This document shows, in pieces, positions 1-12,010 of a stretch of DNA of 64,000 nucleotides. Within the stretch, counting starts at the first letter, position 1; the number at the start of each line of letters is the position of its first letter. Both the position numbers and the translations under genes were made by a program. The notes below the pieces were generated by a model. That model was not told the DNA's origin and did not search any database. It saw only the letters and a program-made list of their open reading frames with translations. Source of the stretch: Zhengitettix transpicula (lineage: Eukaryota; Arthropoda; Insecta; Orthoptera; Tetrigidae); contig CM073591.1 in NCBI GenBank assembly GCA_037074705.1, forward strand, positions 63,242,897 to 63,306,896, in the 5' to 3' direction.

Positions 1-370
1 ACTATCAGCGTATACTCAAAACATGACACATTCTTAAATTTATAAACATCAGCTAAGTAAACAAAGATATCCGTTATACACCACTAATGAGTCTGTTATT
101 ATTAATTTTCCTCTTCATAAATAATTACCTGCAGTAATGTAAAACGTTATTAATCGATGCAATCATAAACGAGTAACAAGGTTTAGGAAGAACTAAGCCA
201 AATTTAACGTTCATCTATATTTACTGTAAATTATTACGAATTTATCATTTAGTTGAGAAATATTATCCCAATTAATTAAAATTCTTTGGTTTATAGTTAC
301 CTATATTAAACGACAAATAAGTTGCTAATCTCTACATCAAAACAATTGGATTACGTACAAAAAAAGTCAA

Positions 371-557
371 TCACATTTTTATTCTGTTGGATTCAATGTC
401 ATAAATATAGCAGGTTTATCAAGTTCTAGAATCATAGATATTTGATTATATCAATCACATTTTATTTATTATATCACATTTTTATTCTGTTGGATTCAAT
501 GTCATAAATATAGGAGGTTTATCAAGTTCTAGAATCATAGATATTTGATTATATCTA
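371..557. repeat. 103-bp tandem duplication, two copies
   Basis: The sequence starting at 371 (tcacatttttattctgttgg) recurs at 474 with a period of 103 bp. The second copy runs to about 557. The copies differ at about one position (agcagg versus aggagg) and by the A/T tract at the junction, so the duplication is recent. Confidence 0.85.
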
Positions 558-577
558 CATCTAGGGTAACACCCGTG

Positions 578-597
578 ATATATATATATATATATAT
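578..597. repeat. (TA)n microsatellite
   Basis: About ten uninterrupted TA units directly follow the tandem duplication. Confidence 0.9.
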
Positions 598-776
598 TAT
601 TATAATAATATAAAATTTACTTATATTTACGATCGTTTCACATATTCGGACACGATCATGATTTAAACTATCTTCGATAAAAACATGTTCATTTTTACAA
701 ATAGTATGACATGTCTATTTCTTTGCACCCTTCATTTCAGATTTGTTGCGCATATATTAGTGTAATATGTGGGTAC

Positions 777-992
777 CTTCCAGTCGGTGTTTTCGCTGAG
801 CCTCGCCGCTACGATGGAGCCCGATGATCCCGCCCCAACCACGACGACGTCGTATGCGTCCGAAATGATGTCTGCAGCGTCCTCTGGGAAATGTCTGGAT
901 GTGTTCGCCAGTTCACACAGCGATTCCAACATCGGAGTCAACATAATCTCAGTTCCCTTGTCCGTCAACGGTGTCGTGTGCAGAGTGGGACA
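777..992 (-). CDS. GMC exon with FAD-binding motif (minus-strand gene)
   Basis: 72 codons run from C-P-T-L to W-K and contain CELANTS, FPEDA and [19 protein letters not shown]. The plus-strand paralogue has CELAETS, YPEDA and [19 protein letters not shown] at the same places. The donor is AAG|GTACCC (GT at 776-775), phase 0, the same position and phase as in the paralogue. The start is uncertain: with the acceptor at 994-993 (tcag) the exon begins at 992 in phase 0. With the better pyrimidine-rich acceptor at 1014-1013 it begins at 1012 and needs one leftover base from an upstream exon. Confidence 0.8.
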
Positions 993-3900
993 CTGACTAT
1001 GAGAAACCACAACTGTAAGTAGAAAACGAAATTAACATTGCTACGCTACTATTTTATGAACAACAAATTTCATTTATTCAAATGATATATGTCCTAAAAA
1101 TAAACTTTTTATATAACTAATTAAAATGAAAGAAGATTGCCATCATTGTCTGTTACGGAAATAAATCCTCGTTTGTCAGAAAAAGGATAATTGTTAATGT
1201 AGAGGACTTAAGGTTGTACGACTAGCATAACATAACTTCCTATTCTAAACAGACGAAACTGAAAATTATAAAATATTCTGTTTTCAAGAAAAGAAAATTT
1301 CTGAGATCTGGACTCACATGCGATTATTAACAGAGGTCTCGAATAAGATTGCATTCCGCCTCTATCAAATTTGCGTTACCGAAATAGCAACTCGGAATCA
1401 AGCGAAATAGTATGCACAGAGAAAAAGTCAAAATGTTATAGTCAATAATTTAGCAATTCGCACGTTAGAAATTCGTTAACATAAATTTTCATATAACAAT
1501 TTGTAAATGACACTGTAAATTATATTTTTACGTAATTGTATTAAAATTATCATGATAATGCAGTTTATGATCAATTTCAGACAATTTATTTATTTTCATT
1601 AAAAAAACAATGGTTCGGAACGTGTTTGTACCAGCTTTAGGTCTTATCTGCGAAAGTAAGTACAGTAGGCTATACAAATTTGTTATTATCGTAAAGGTCA
1701 TGATTTTCCAGATTCAGGTTAAAACAAATTATTTTATACAACTAACATTATGCGACCAAGAATCACCTATTATCATTGTTCGTTTCACTTAAATTTACTA
1801 TCGCGAGTGATTCACAACCGCATAATCTTAGTCGTATAACTATAATATGGAAAATCATGACCTTTATGATAATATCAAATTTGAATATTGAATTTCTCCG
1901 CAGAAAATACCTGAAGAAGGTACAAACACGTACCGAACTGTTTTTTTAAAATTGGATAAATAAATAAAATGTCTGAAATTGGTCATAAACTGCAATATCT
2001 ATTTCATATAAGCAGACGTAAAATATAACCCCTTGTTTTCTTAAAAAAAATTATATAACTGAATTTAAAATAAATGTACACCTGAATAGGTCCCAATCAG
2101 GGATGAAACGTGTTTGTTAGATATTTTTTTAAATATGATAATAATGATTTCTGACTAATAGGCTGGGGTTTTTAACATTTATAATCTTCGTTACTTACAA
2201 AATAACTGGAATCTCTCATGTACAACAAGAACAATCGATTCATGAACTTTTAGACGACCTGTGATGAATATGAATTAAATTGGTTTGTCGATTATGATAA
2301 ACAAACTAGAAGTAAAAAACTTAAATAACAATGAAGAAGCCCTCTCATTTAGGAGGAGATACATTTTTTTCCCGTTGTACTACGAGTTCGTTTTGTCTCA
2401 ATTTAAAGACCTTACTCTTTCAAATCAACATCATTAAAACAAAGTTAAACATCAAGGGTTCCCCAGTTAACTGTAGAGTCCATTATATATAATTTTCTAC
2501 GTTATAAAGTTATTTAAGAAACAAAGCATATAATTTTTAAATCATTGAGAAAGAAAGCATTCCATAATTTCAGGAATGTAACATAAAAAATGATAAATCT
2601 GCACAGTTTCATTAAGCACAATATATCTTACATTAACACTAAATATTTATTCCTGAAATAATATATGTAACAAACAATGTTCCAGTTAATTATAATTTGA
2701 AAAAAATTGTAATAGCACAAAAATTATATTTTTACGCCTAAAAATGTTTACTATATATTATAATATATTTATTATTTTAAAATATCTAGTAAATTTTTAA
2801 TTATAAAAATTTTCGTTTGTAGAACATATGAAGCAGTATCAAATTGAAACAGAAAACATACCGAAAATTTACACTATTCCTTATTCATCCATGGAATTAA
2901 AAACTATGTAAACATTTATAAAATAATATTATTTTATCAGAATTTAGTCCATAATCTAAATATTTTACTTTATCAACTGCTATTAACACACGTAATTTAT
3001 TTATTTAGCTAGAAATGAATAATTTTTAAAATCACGCAAAAATAGTTAAGAATAAAAATATGTAAGAATATATTACTATCGAAATCAATTCTATTTGGTT
3101 CAAAATTAATTTTAATGTCTGCAAAATAAATTCAGTCCAAACAAAGTAAGTAGACCTACTCTAATTTATAAATATCGTCAAAATTAATGTTATAGAGGCA
3201 CACAATTTACTACAATGTCCAAAAATAAAATATTTAAAAGTTGCACTTATAAATTTCGAAGGGTTTCAAAGATATAACTTTATTTGTAATTTAATTAACA
3301 TTTTTAATATTGGACTAAATGGACTGGCTCGTGCCCCTCCTAATCCAGAATGTGTCATGGCAAATAACATTTTATCACACGTTCTTTAGTTCTGACCCTT
3401 CGTCGGTTAGAATTATCAAACAAATTCTACGCAAGTGAGAATATTTACTGGAATTTTACGAAATAGAATGAGTAGTGCAGTGGTTTCAATATCTGGTTTT
3501 GATAAATTAGAAAACATTAAATATTCCAGGTAAGTGCTAAGAATTTTCTTAGAGTATTCTAAGGAAGAGAGTAAGTGAAAAAGCATTCACGGTATACGCA
3601 GAGAATATTAAATGAAAAAAAATATTAAAATGATTAATTTTCCCGAGAGTAATGGAGCGAATGAAAAGTGCGTATGGTGGACGTAATAATTTTAGGCTTA
3701 AAAGATTTGAAATGACAGTAATATTTTATCTTCCAAGTGAAACTGTTAGTCATTGATCGTTAACTTAAACAATTCTGTAATGGAATTCAACATAATAATA
3801 ATAAACTGTAATTTTTAATTGTTTAAGTATACGTAATAACGACTACCCTCTGTATCCCCTTTTATAAAACAAAAGTGACGATAAAATTATCCGATGATTG

Positions 3901-4143
3901 ATTACCTCTTACAGGATCTGCTTCACTGGTTCCCTCCGATGCATCTTTTGGACAACTGCGGAGGATCGTTCTGTTTGTAGAGTTTATTTCGTGTGAAATT
4001 GTAAGCTGCAATAGTAGAACACATACTATAAATACAAAATAAATATATAAACAAGGAATAACTCAAATAGAGTCTCGGCAACCAAAACCCAGATTATTCA
4101 GAAGCCGAATCCTAACAGATATGTTACAAAAACGGTACATATG

Positions 4144-4186
<43 letters not shown>

Positions 4187-5344
4187 TCTAGCTTTATCAC
4201 ATGTGGGAAAGGTTCCACTTGGCAAAACAAGTGAGTGTTGGATGAATTTTTGTCTGACAATTGTTTTCAACAATTTCTTCTAGATTGAGTAAACGATGAC
4301 GATCCAGAAAACCAGAGTGAACCGCAAAATGTTCGCAATGATTCATTACATAACTGGATTTTGATTTTCGAAAAATAAATCTCAAATTATGCAACTGCGG
4401 CAACAGAAATAACATGCAATGCGTCTAAAATGTTCACAAGTGAAATAGAATATATTTAAAATAATACAAAATTGAAAAATTGTACATCTTAAATACGGAT
4501 TTTATGGATGTATTTTTTATCTACGTTTAAATTAAAAGAAAATATAATGTCAATTTACCGTATTTTTTTAAATTTCCAATGAATCCTAATTAAAAAGTGC
4601 ATTGAGTTATTAGGATTATTAATATTCCGACTCTTTTTGAATAGTAAAAGAGATTCCCTAAAAAGAAAAAATATATTTTTCCCTCCTACTTTGTCGATAA
4701 TATGAACGTTTTCATTACAAAATGTGTAGAAAATTGGTATTAAAATAATATAGCGTAGATAATAAAGAAATTTTTTAGCTTTTTTAAAATCAGTCTTGTT
4801 ACAGCTACGTTTGTGTACAAATGTAACGTTAGCCTCGAACTCTTTTCTATATTTAGTGAATTTATTAAATATGTTATTTTGATCTAATACGTTACAATAA
4901 TGTGTAAGAAAACCCGAAGGAGATGCGAATATGTATCGAAACGTTGTTCCTTTCTAAATTAAAAAAAATAAAGTGTCTATAAAAGGTCAATAATTGTTTT
5001 ATTACTTCATAACAGACGTAAAATTTAATAATTTATAATAGGGGGAAATTGGTGAAGACTAACGATCGATTACACATACAAACATCATATACAGTCTTAA
5101 ATGAAAAATAATATTTTGAGTTCATCACCTGATTTGTGTGGTGTATTGTTACGGCTCATACGTTTTTTTAATCACCTGACGAATGCAACAAATATTGCAG
5201 AAACGTTGCATGGTACTTACTTTAGCACTAATTTTTGTCTGTTATTTGTTTATTTATTTATATAATTAGTATACGGTATGAAATATCTTGAACGAAAGGA
5301 AATATAACCGCAAGTATTAACTGGTTTTCTGCTGAACGAGGCAA

Positions 5345-5405
<61 letters not shown>

Positions 5406-5987
5406 CTAAAGCAAGAAGTACAATATTTTAAAAGTAAATAACACTGCAAGCTGTCGGAAAATAAATACATGTTATAAACTTTAAACCATAGATGGAATAA
5501 TATTTTTTGACTGTAAAAGTAGCATAGGGCCTATATGTAAAAGCTGGCTTGGAAACAAATTAATCTGCGAAACCATCTCAGAATTGGTACAAAAAACAGA
5601 ATACAATTTCTTAAATGCTCAATTGTGAAATTTCACTTACTTATGTTACGAAACTTCAATAGCTTTGCACAAATACAAATATGCCGGGTTACCGACACGA
5701 ATAAAATATTAACAAAATCTATCGTCCGTTGAAATATATAATAACCAATTTTATACAGTAATGTAGGACACCGGTTTCTTTTAAAGTACCAAAACTGAAA
5801 CTAGAGATATATGGTATTGAAAGTACCCGCTGACATTTTTAGTGAGGTCTGTAATCGATAGAAATGATAATAAACGTACCTTTGGTGTGGTTGAGGTCGT
5901 ATTCGAGTTGAGTCGAAGTTCCGTCGAAGAAGACTGTGTCCAGCTAATCAAAGCCACAAGGACCAGGACTCTTCCCATCGTCTCCAT
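777..5987 (-). CDS. GMC oxidoreductase (glucose-dehydrogenase-like), 5' part only
   Basis: The product is a predicted secreted FAD-dependent GMC-family oxidoreductase. Family members oxidise sugars, alcohols or sterols at the flavin. Visible are a signal-peptide exon (5987-5880, 36 codons) and an exon ending at 777 that carries the ADP-binding GAGSSG motif, followed by AARLSEN. The latter closely matches exon 3 of the plus-strand paralogue at 18.4 kb. The first exon ends AAG|GT in phase 0 and joins in frame to an acceptor at 994-993. The paralogue has an extra exon between the corresponding two, and a stronger acceptor at 1014-1013 has the phase such an exon would need, so one small exon may be missing here. 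The gene continues beyond the left edge. The family call is firm and the exact 5' structure less so. Confidence 0.8.
4149..4183. repeat. (TA)n microsatellite
   Basis: About 17 uninterrupted TA units lie in the first intron of the minus-strand GMC gene. Confidence 0.95.
5101..5270 (+). repeat. Dispersed repeat (copy of the 40.2-kb family)
   Basis: Shared landmarks are a TCACCTGAcgAA-type segment, then GCAGAAACGTTG, then TTTGTCTGTTATTTG followed by A+T-rich sequence. The same order occurs at about 40.2 and 42.6 kb and, in inverted form, at 19.6 kb. No coding potential was seen. Confidence 0.6.
5348..5402. repeat. (TA)n microsatellite, long
   Basis: About 27 uninterrupted TA units. Confidence 0.95.
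5880..5987 (-). CDS. Signal-peptide exon of the minus-strand GMC gene
   Basis: 36 codons begin with ATG at 5987. A short start is followed by a hydrophobic run (VLVLVALISW) and then a Ser/Thr-rich segment, a typical cleavable signal peptide. The exon ends AAG|GTACGT (donor GT at 5879-5878), phase 0. The first coding exon of the plus-strand paralogue has the same architecture: signal peptide, 33 codons, AAG|GT, phase 0. Assignment to the GMC gene rests on this parallel, the strand, and the TATA box about 40 bp upstream. Confidence 0.7.
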
Positions 5988-6024
5988 TTCGAAAGTATAA
6001 CACGGACCACGAATTCCCGAAGAC

Positions 6025-6058
6025 TTTTATAGGAACCCTCGGAGGACTACCTACGTCA
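6025..6058 (-). promoter_or_regulatory. Core promoter of the minus-strand GMC gene
   Basis: Read on the minus strand, TATAAAA starts at 6031. This puts transcription start near 6001 and leaves a leader of about 14 nt before the ATG at 5987. A CRE-like TGACGTAG lies at 6058-6051, just upstream of the TATA box. No clear Inr sequence was seen. Confidence 0.55.
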
Positions 6059-8565
6059 CGACGAACGCTTTCCAGGGATCACGGTTGGTCTTCCTCCTTT
6101 CCTCTTTCATCACTTCATTGTTCGGGTCCAATGATGACGTACCACAAACAACTCTAGTGCTGGAACCTCAGCGTCAACAACCGAATTATATACGAGCCTT
6201 TCATATTCGTATATATGGATGTGTAAATATTACAGTAATCGATTTGGCCTATATGAAAACCATATGTTGCCCTTCAATCTACTTCAATTACGATTAATAT
6301 ATATATATACCTAACGCTTTTAAGTAAATTGAGAGCAAATACCCCTAATAAATCTGCAATATCTGTGCAAGGAAATGCATATTATTGACCCATATCTCAA
6401 TTCAAACTATTTAATTTTTTTAAATTATAAACTTGCATTAGAAATTAATTAATTATATTCCTTATGCGTTTTCAGATGGATAAGAAATAATTGGCAATTT
6501 TTTAACAAATTAAACCTACGAACAAACATCTGGTTAGATTGTTTATAACAATTTCATTTCCATATACAGTATATTTAACAAATATAGTAATTACTTTTTA
6601 AATAGACTAATCATTATTTTTTTATTACATTTTAAAAAATATATATTATCAATTAATAGTGGAAAGGCAATTATTGTAATTTCGGTCCAGTAATGCAAAA
6701 TTAAATCCTACAGAAATGTCAGTGATTGATTTACTGTTTCTTTCTACACACCTTGCTGAGATGCGGTTTACTTTATCAGAGTAATTATTTAGTAATATCT
6801 TTAAAATAACTAATGTTCATTATAATATCGGAAAAATGGACATTCTAAGTGATATGTGCGAGTATGCATAATCATTAATGTTGTTTGTGACAAATAACAG
6901 GCGCCTATTCACCAACAAGATAAATCACTGTATGATATATATGGTATTAGTGGCTCTAATAAACTCTCGGATTACATTCAACAAACAGAAGCTAAATAAA
7001 TAATTACTTAGAAACTAGATCTTTTTTTATTATGTTAATCATGGAATGTATATTCAAATAAATGTTTAGCTAAGTAAATCCTTCAGTAACGTGTCTTATA
7101 GCATATAATAATAAATGTATAAAAAATCTGATTTTAATCAACTTTTATTTCATGTTCAATTCCAGGCTTTCATACCCACAGCCTTGATTCCCGCCTTGTG
7201 TATGAGGTCTAGGAATATGTCTTAATACTCTTATTTGAGAAAGGCAGAAAAATCGTAATGATTCAATTAAAACTTATTATTCCATAATTATTAAAACAGT
7301 TTCATAAACTCCTATTAACGGATAGCTCTGCATCGCTCAGCTTAGTATATTCGATCATGTAAGGGAATTACTAATTTTCTGTAGTATTAAACATATTGAA
7401 TATACGAGTTTTTAATGAATGAGATTCCAAATGAAAATGGTCAAATACTATTATCAATATACTACTCTTTTTTTTTTGTAATATAGTTTACGTACATAAA
7501 CCATTTAAAAAATGTACTCTAAATTCGCTTGGTAATAAATTAAAGAGACTCCCGACAATTCCCTCATTCGATAAATTTAAAGGAAATACTCCAATAGGCA
7601 TCTGATAAAAGTGTTTACAAGTATTGTCATTATTGTCTTAAAATGGTAAAAACAAAGAAAACAGTAGTTTTTATGGTAAGGGTTTAAATGCATGTGAATG
7701 TAATTTTCAGTATTTTGATATTAGACATTAAAATAAAGATCTAGGAATTTTATATTCCTGATTCTCCTACACTAACTGGAAAACTGCAAAACAATCCCCG
7801 GAGAAAATGACCCAGCACTAGTGGAAAAAATTAGATATCCGTTAAAACTAAACGTTCACATTTGGACTATAAAAGGTTCAACAGTACACCATATTGGTTG
7901 GATTTAAATCAACAGTAATTCCTGTTCCGAAATCTAAATAAATGGTTTACCGAACAAAGATTTACTTCGAATTAAGAAGTCACCACTGAGATAAGCTTCT
8001 ATTTTACGGAGTCAGAAAAATCGTTTTATACTCAATGATGCAACTACGTTGAAAAGTCGAAAAGAAAGTGGTAAGAAATATTTTTCAATCGCCGGTCGTA
8101 GGGTTTACCCCTAGCGCAGTGTTAAAAATAGACTTAATGAATTAAGGATAAAACTGTAGAAGAAATTCTGCGTAACTTTTATGAAGTTCAAGAGATCGTA
8201 GTTGTGGGTTAATGCAACTACAAATATCCAATCGCAAGCGTGCAACACTGAAGTCTGTTATCGCATAGGAGTTGATACAAAGATGTCAACATGTAGTCGG
8301 GTCAAGTGATATGATAAAAGCAAAGAGAGTTTCCTACTTCCTCGTTACGACGTTTTATTCGGTTCATGATGACACCAAAGTAAAACTAACTAATATATTG
8401 TTATTAATAAGTTGTCATTCGAGGTTTATTTAATTCTGTTAGATACAACGCCGTAAAAGTATTAATAAAAATATTATTTGTGGCCAACAGTAATCGTAGT
8501 GGTAACACCTATACACCATTCCATACTCCCATTGAGAGACCACTTTGGAAATGGGGTAAATTTCT

Positions 8566-8905
8566 AAAGGAAACAGCGCTGCTATAAATTATAACGTTTG
8601 ATAGTAAAAATTTATTATTATTATTCTCTAAAACTTTCCAATAAGATGCAAAGTGTCCCGAAGTTTTCTTGGCTTCCCGAAATCATTAAGGAACTGTTGG
8701 ATAGGCGATTATAATGAGATCAGGGTCGCATTCTTTCCTATTAGCCAAACGTTGCCTACAAAAACCGAAGATACGCCTCAGGAGAATCACTCCAAACTAA
8801 ATAGGTCTGGTTCATCTTCTGCTATTGTTCCTACATCAATGACAGTATTTATATAATACTTCATACATTGTATCCATACCTATATTATAAATATCAAATT
8901 TGAAA
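8566..8905 (+). repeat. Dispersed repeat, partner of 18762-19165
   Basis: It begins aaacagcgctgctataaatt and shares ordered blocks with 18762-19165: TTCCCGAAAT, GAGATCA, CTACGCCT/ATACGCCT, CTCCAAACTAAATA, and a CATTGTATcCATACCTATAT-like end. The copies are old, roughly three-quarters identical by eye. Confidence 0.7.
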
Positions 8906-8925
8906 CGTCGTATGTAATTATATGT

Positions 8926-9080
8926 AGAATAAATCTAAGTAATAATCTGCTGTAGCTTTTTTTGTCTTTCCTGGTTTTAATAACAAGGCGTCGCTTTTCT
9001 AAAATGTGGATATAGGAGAGTAAAGCGATTATGACTTGAATTATTATGATGAGAAAAAAAATTAATTTAATTTATTAATT
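8926..9080 (+). repeat. 155-bp dispersed repeat, copy 1
   Basis: It runs from AATAAATCTAAGTAATAATC to about GAAGAAAG and is nearly identical to 11855-12010. A third, more diverged copy is inverted at about 20395-20500. Confidence 0.85.
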
Positions 9081-11036
9081 GAAGAAAGTTAAAAGTTGTC
9101 CACATTCATCGTAACATTTTATCAAACCTAATGATTCCGGCATTATTTTTCTTGAAAATCTTAGTCTTAGGGCTTGTACCTAAGCACCATAGAACCACAT
9201 TAATACTAAAAATAAGTTCCCTCGGTGAAATTTTTGATAGATTTAAGACCATCAGTTTGATTTTTTAACTGCTATCTTCATGTTCGTAATCACTGACCCA
9301 AAATAGGGAGTTCCAATCATACATCTACAACCTTAGGGGTCAGGTTCCTTACACCAAAACAAGAAAAAAAAGTCAATTATTTCTGACAGACCTTTGTTTT
9401 TATATAATTATTACAAGAAACACGTTACGAGCTTATTAGAATGTATTACAAATATCGTCAACTCATGATCTTGTCGCAGCTATTCAAATATTCCTTCCTA
9501 CACGGTGTCCGTGACACGTTCATGCATCACAAATGTCTGTGTCATTAAACAATTACTTTAGTTGAACTCCTAGATAACAATCCAAAAATGATCAGGATCA
9601 GCTCCTAGCACACGCTTCATCTTATTAGCAAGAACACGTCGATGTAAGGCGTGTTGGGGGAACGTAATTTACTTTCATAAATAACTTTAAAATAAGGGAT
9701 ATATGTATTATATATCACCATTTCTTTCTATTTTCGTGTGATGAATCACCCTTAATTATGTAAAAGTTGTATTAACAAAAAAATGACGACTGTTGCAAAA
9801 ACTATCTTTATACTATCAAACTAAATAAACAAACTATCTAAGGAACTTGAATTTTAAATTTCCGGATGTTTCGACACGGATTAGCGTCTTTTTCTAATGG
9901 GGACTAAATTATGACTGAAAATTGAAGAAGTAACTAAAATTAAAGAGGCAAAGGACGTAAAATTAATATAACTTGCGGATACTTTCAGTGTTACGTTTAA
10001 TATTAACAGTATTTGTGTGATTTTTAAAATAAGCATTTCAGAAATTAATCTTTTCCAATATGTGGTTCTCTGTCTAAAATGGAGGAGTTGTTAAAATCGA
10101 AACATTGATTAAATTTCGTATTTGGTGACAGAACTGTGTTTACAAGGTGACAGTTTGAAATTAGATTTTCTTTAATCCTAGTATTTAAAATTATTTTTGT
10201 TTGGCTGATATAACAAAAGTCACTATTTTATAAACAACATTTGCAGTGGAAACACTATTAAGAGGATCTTTGTGTCCTTTGATATGAAACCAGGAATATT
10301 CAGAATTAAAATTTCCAGAAAGTTGCAGATTTTTAAACAATTGTATTAGATGAAATGATAAAATACCACAGAAAGGTAACACAATAAATTAATTTTTAAT
10401 TCAAGTTTCTTTAGTAAGTATGTCCGTATATTGCTCGTTTTTTGCATTATTTAAAGTTTTATTGCCGAAGTTTGACAAAGGTAAAAAATATACATTCTTC
10501 ATATTTTTCCCAAAGTGTGTAATTAGATGTGGCCGCATCCCACAGAAAAAGGTAATAGTATCATAAAATCATATGTAATAAATTAAATTTGTGACAGTTG
10601 TTTCTCCACTGCGCATGCATCTGTTTAGATATCAGAGCCTCATCATGCATAAACAGGTTATAAGTGTAACTCCAGACATAAATTTTGATAGTCGTGAATG
10701 ACTTCCAGAAGTTCATCAGAATAAGTAAATTACTCAACAACACCAAATCACACTTGGCCGACGGATTGTAACGTCTGTCGATTAAAAAATATACAAGCAA
10801 TTTTTTAAATGCTTTCAATTAAACAAGGTACTTCAAAACTAACTAAACGCAATGAGAGAAATGACACTTATTACAACGGATAACTCCAGGATTTACTACT
10901 GTAAAACAGAAATCTGAGGGAAAACAGATAAATGTTAATATTTTCCATATAACTTATTTCAAGTTAAAATTTTATTTCCCAAACTGCAAAATTAGTTTTT
11001 GTTCTTAATGTAGTTTCAAAACTATTTGACAGGAAT

Positions 11037-11258
11037 GTGACGGATAATACTCGAGCGTCACGCGGTTTCAAGAAGTGCGTAAGGGTGGACCAAAACAAGG
11101 AAACCTCACAGGGCTGCTCTGACGTCAGCACTGAAACCTACGCACTTAAATTCCCAACTAAACTAGGACAAGGCTCCGAAAATCTTAGAATGACTAGAAC
11201 AAACCAAACGGAAATGATTGACAAAAGGTTACGGTCCCCAAGAGGGAAAGAATTTTAA
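11037..11258 (+). other. Unassigned open frame in a CpG-rich patch
   Basis: An open frame of about 73 codons follows an acceptor-like TTGACAG at 11028-11034. It lies in a patch of higher G+C and CpG than its surroundings. The deduced peptide is Lys/Arg/Thr-rich with two cysteines and matches no family I know. There is no signal peptide and no paired donor. It could be a terminal exon of an unseen gene, a transposon fragment or chance. Confidence 0.2.
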
Positions 11259-11854
11259 TGGAACCCATTTTCTATAGAAGCATGTTCCAAAACATATTGG
11301 ACTAAAATATTTACGTCTGTGTTTTAAATTTTATTATGTTAACAGTTAAAAAAAATTCACATTTTTATTTGACGTATTTCCAGACGTGTGAGGAGTCGCT
11401 ACAATTAGAATTAATGACATCCTTTGTACCTGAAAAGGATCAACAAGGGAAAATAATTTGTTCTACTTGATCAACTTATGTAACCAAATTTTGTTTCTTG
11501 TTTATTTGTGTGTCTTAAATCCCAATAATTAATTTATTGGACCTACAGTATTTTTTAGACGTAAACACAAACAATTACAAAACAAACCTGGCGGTATTTG
11601 TTGTTATTACCGAGATATTATTTCGTATACTGTTGAAAATAACCAAGCAAAGCCGCGGTTCATATATTTGCAAATTTACAAAATATTGACCTAGCCTCAG
11701 AGGCCAGTTATAATTATAATAACTCCAACAGGAGCCAGATTCTATTATTTATAATATAAATATTGTTTTTACTTTTACTGCAAATCAATATTTTTGTTCT
11801 AAGTTTAATCTGACATCACATTTTCTTTTCAATTTTATTAATTTGAACTATGTA

Positions 11855-12010
11855 AAATAAATCTAAGTAATAATCTGCTGTAGCTTTTTTTGTCTTTCCT
11901 TGTTTTAATAACAAGGCGTCGCTTTTCAAAAAGTGGATATAGGAGAGTAAAGCGATTATGACTTGAATTATTATGATGAGAAAACATATTAATTTAATTA
12001 TTTGAAGAAA
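11855..12010 (+). repeat. 155-bp dispersed repeat, copy 2
   Basis: Near-identical to 8926-9080. The differences are a few single bases (for example tcctgg versus tccttg) and A/T-run length changes near the 3' end. Confidence 0.85.

Larger units (their letters stand above)
1..776. other. Intron of the minus-strand GMC gene, no exon seen
   Basis: This A+T-rich stretch follows the splice donor at 776-775 (minus strand), so it is the 5' part of an intron whose acceptor lies beyond the left edge. It holds a two-copy tandem duplication and a short TA run. I see no further GMC coding sequence on either strand. Confidence 0.6.
993..5879. other. First intron of the minus-strand GMC gene
   Basis: About 4.9 kb of A+T-rich sequence lies between the signal-peptide exon and the FAD exon. 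It holds two long TA microsatellites and, at about 5101-5270, a diverged member of the dispersed repeat family seen at 19.6, 40.2 and 42.6 kb. A small exon may be hidden here, but none with the right phase and no stop codon was found. Confidence 0.6.

Noticed and set aside
3913..3970. Candidate second exon of the minus-strand GMC gene with good acceptor and donor and correct length modulo 3
   Set aside because: The required frame has a TGA after 15 codons. Other frames are open but have the wrong phase. The plus strand also has an acceptor-like site here.
4063..5470. Minus-strand open frames with long Tyr-Ile runs
   Set aside because: They are translations of the TA microsatellites and have no coding signal.
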